DNA of 30,249 bases from a virus: positions 1 to 30,249 of the IMG/VR virus record IMGVR_UViG_3300048587_000304; one strand, given 5' to 3'. Positions 28,693 through 30,249 of this stretch are shown here, piece by piece (position 1 is the stretch's first letter; every line of letters begins with the position of its first letter). Both the position numbers and the translations under genes were made by a program. Below the pieces are notes generated by a model that had not been told where the DNA came from, did no database searches, and saw nothing but the letters and a program-made list of their open reading frames with translations.

Positions 28693-30044
28693 GCTGCCCG
28701 CCGATCGTCAGCAGCAGCCGGGAGCAGTCGCACCGGAGCGGCCGCAACGTCTGGCTTGCCGTCGCCGTCGAGATCACCCTCGATCGGGATTCCAAACCGA
28801 TTGCAGAACTCGGCCGTGTCCAGCGTCTTGCCGTACGGCGCTAGCGCTTCGCCCAGCATTTTGATCGCGTTCGCGGCGCCGATCAGGGCCGTGGCGGTGT
28901 TGTTCTGGTCGCGCGGCGGAGTCGTGTCCCACTCAACGCAGGGCGACTGCTCGATCGAGTCCTCGCCCCAATTGGCAATCACCCACGCGGGAAGGATTTG
29001 GGTGTTGATCGTGTACGCGAGTGAGTCCGCGGTGGCTTGGATCAAGTCCGCGCGGATCGATTTGTGAACGTCAGCGTTCGAGAAGCCTGCACCGCCGGAG
29101 GTAGTGACCTCTTGCCCGGCGACCGCCACAACGAACTCGCGCTCGGACCGCTCGACGGTTGCGGCGAACGACTCGTGGCCGCGGCCGTTGGACTCGAGCA
29201 GCTTCACGTCCCAACCCGGCGTGAGGCTGAAAACCGTGTTCACGCCCCAAGCCATCACGCGCTGAAAGAACCCGCGTTGCTGCTCTTCGGTCGAACCCTG
29301 GGGCGCAATCGCAACGCGCGCAGGATTGGCGAGCTTGGCCTGCCAATTCTGATCGTGAAGTAGAGCGTGCTCCTTGTTGATGAAGGCTCGGCCGACTGCG
29401 CGCCAGAGTCCAGCTTTCCAGGGCGCAATGCGACCGCCAGGGATATGCAAAACCCAGCGACCGTCTCCGGGCGTAATCGGGAGGAAGCCCGCGACGGCGC
29501 GGTAATACCAGCGATTCTCCGCCCAACGGTAATAGAGATTCTCCGGCGGCAGTCGCACCAGCACCGGATGCGAACGGCCCGGGACCGGAACGAGCTCGGC
29601 CACGCCCACGCCCAAACCGATGCCGTCGTCCGCGAGCAGAGCAAGCTCAGCAGGCGGGCACATCTCGTCGAACACGGAGCGAACGGACTCGTGCCCGAGC
29701 TGCAGCTGCGAAACGAACTCTGCGTCTCCGCGAAATTTCTTGGGCAGCCGGACGATCCCGCCGGTGCGCGTCGAGAGAACGCCGGCCAGAATGCCGTCGC
29801 GCTTGCTCGCGTCCCATAGCCGGGCCGCGATCGACATGTCGCCTTGGTCCGCGGCGTACTGCGCGCTCTCAAGATCCTTGAGCAGCCAGCGCGCTTGCGT
29901 GTACGGGATGGGAGCGAGCTGCCCGCCCATCGCCTCACGGATGCGCTCAACCGCTGGATCGCCCAACGACGCGAGCCCGCTCGTGTCCGCCGTATAGGCA
30001 GACACTCCGAGCAGGGCGCGAATCCAGGTGGAGAGGCGAGCCAA
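28689..30044 (-). CDS. Portal protein, DUF935 / Mu gp29-like
   Basis: A 451-residue protein of the DUF935 portal family. Segments that show this: WDASKRDGILAGVLSTRTGG (about 79-98), the middle RWVLHIPGGRIAPW, and the C-terminal half with AGQEVTTSGGAGFSNADVHK and YTINTQILPAWVIANWG. It forms the dodecameric DNA channel at the head vertex. The best start is TTG 30044, since the frame is closed by a TAA at 30074-30072 and no ATG or GTG lies between; no clear Shine-Dalgarno is present, so the start is uncertain. Length is somewhat below Mu gp29. Confidence 0.85.
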   Translation of the reverse strand: MARLSTWIRALLGVSAYTADTSGLASLGDPAVERIREAMGGQLAPIPYTQARWLLKDLESAQYAADQGDMSIAARLWDASKRDGILAGVLSTRTGGIVRLPKKFRGDAEFVSQLQLGHESVRSVFDEMCPPAELALLADDGIGLGVGVAELVPVPGRSHPVLVRLPPENLYYRWAENRWYYRAVAGFLPITPGDGRWVLHIPGGRIAPWKAGLWRAVGRAFINKEHALLHDQNWQAKLANPARVAIAPQGSTEEQQRGFFQRVMAWGVNTVFSLTPGWDVKLLESNGRGHESFAATVERSEREFVVAVAGQEVTTSGGAGFSNADVHKSIRADLIQATADSLAYTINTQILPAWVIANWGEDSIEQSPCVEWDTTPPRDQNNTATALIGAANAIKMLGEALAPYGKTLDTAEFCNRFGIPIEGDLDGDGKPDVAAAPVRLLPAAADDRRAA

Positions 30045-30082
30045 CGGGTTAGGTTTAGACCCGTAACCCGTTTACTCCGCTT

Positions 30083-30104
30083 CCAGGATTGCTAGCGATT
30101 CTGG
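30083..30104. promoter_or_regulatory. 22-bp imperfect palindrome before the portal gene
   Basis: CCAGGATTGCTAGCGATT followed by CTGG is symmetrical about GCTAGC, with two mismatched pairs (18 of 22 positions symmetrical). As + strand RNA the mismatches become G-U pairs; as - strand RNA they are A-C. It sits in the 60-bp gap between the HTH-like gene and the portal gene. A protein-binding operator fits better than a terminator because no T run follows. Confidence 0.4.
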
Positions 30105-30249
30105 TTAACGTTCACCAAACCGCGCCGGCACCGTCCACGTCCAGTGCTCGATTCCTAGTCGAACGTGCATTTGCCACTTCCAGCGATCGGTCGGATCGAG
30201 GTTACCGGACGACCAGTGCCGCACCATCCGCGGTGACGCCCCTACCAGC
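30105..30249 (-). CDS. C-terminal end of a small HTH-like protein (partial)
   Basis: The frame enters at the window edge and ends with TAA at 30107-30105, giving 47 residues. The visible part, GASPRMVRHWSSG then LGIEHWTWTVPARFGER, resembles the recognition helix and following helices of Cro/XRE-type proteins (S-x-R-x-V-x-x-W-x-S-G ... L-G-I). I would have expected the terminase end here from Mu-type order, so an HTH protein next to the portal is notable. The N-terminus lies outside the window; its length is unknown. Confidence 0.5.
   Translation of the reverse strand, partial: LVGASPRMVRHWSSGNLDPTDRWKWQMHVRLGIEHWTWTVPARFGER

Noticed and set aside
30183-30249. tRNA-like appearance near the right edge
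   Set aside because: No cloverleaf with a T-arm GTTCRANNC pattern can be drawn, and the - strand frame through it reads as a good HTH-like protein.
1-30249. CRISPR array, insertion sequence or transposase
   Set aside because: No regularly spaced repeats, no terminal inverted repeats with a transposase-like gene, and no DDE-type protein were seen; all long genes fit phage modules.

Overview
The window is part of a G+C-rich tailed-phage or prophage genome with a contractile (Mu/P2-type) tail. The host is probably a Gram-negative bacterium: several genes carry lipobox signal peptides, and there is a lysis-type cassette. The two Cys-rich lipoproteins in the early region resemble in style the secreted Cys-rich proteins common in Myxococcota, so a myxobacterial or related host is my best guess, but this is inference only.

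Layout. Two blocks converge near 8573. The left block (89-8521) is read on the + strand and looks early. It begins with a solitary helix-turn-helix gene (89-760) closed by a clear Rho-independent terminator (781-811). A second transcription unit follows, preceded by a copy of the same sequence element that lies upstream of the first gene. It carries two small unknown genes, a Cys-rich lipoprotein, a RecB/RecE-type PD-(D/E)XK nuclease, a conserved phage protein probably acting with it, and a small protein with an SSB-like acidic C-terminal tip. After two short hairpins comes a long, tightly overlapping run of small genes: a Lar-like zinc ribbon, several coiled-coil and Cys-cluster proteins, a second lipoprotein, and a coiled-coil protein fused to a Mom-like GNAT-fold domain. 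Lar-like and Mom-like genes in one operon suggest that part of this region counters host restriction.

The right block (8574-30249) is read on the - strand, so it runs from right to left. In transcription order it holds: the C-terminus of a small HTH-like protein (cut by the window edge), DUF935/Mu gp29-type portal, S49-family prohead protease with a nested scaffold start, two-domain decoration-like protein, Mu gpT-type major capsid protein, three head-tail connector or completion proteins (DUF1320, gpG-like, terminator-like), tail sheath, tail tube, tail assembly chaperone with a -1 frameshift site, tape measure, a hub adaptor candidate, hub/spike fusion, an Ala/Leu-rich unknown, gp25-like wedge, baseplate J, a gpI-like protein, five or six tail fibre/tailspike proteins (pectate-lyase-like beta-helix and LamG-like domains), and finally a lysis-type cassette (small membrane protein, lipoprotein, two short proteins of which one is interrupted by an amber codon, lysozyme-like endolysin, coiled-coil/membrane protein). 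Almost all genes overlap by 1-8 nt, implying one long late transcript.

No integrase, transposase, terminase large subunit or DNA polymerase is present; these may lie outside. The virion module is Mu-like, but the early module is built around a RecE-type nuclease and an SSB-like protein. The clearest non-standard coding signals are the GGGAAAA slip site in the tail chaperone gene and the nested scaffold start with its strong Shine-Dalgarno. The most interesting functional candidates are the coiled-coil/Mom-like fusion, the minimal SSB-tip protein, and the two early lipoproteins.
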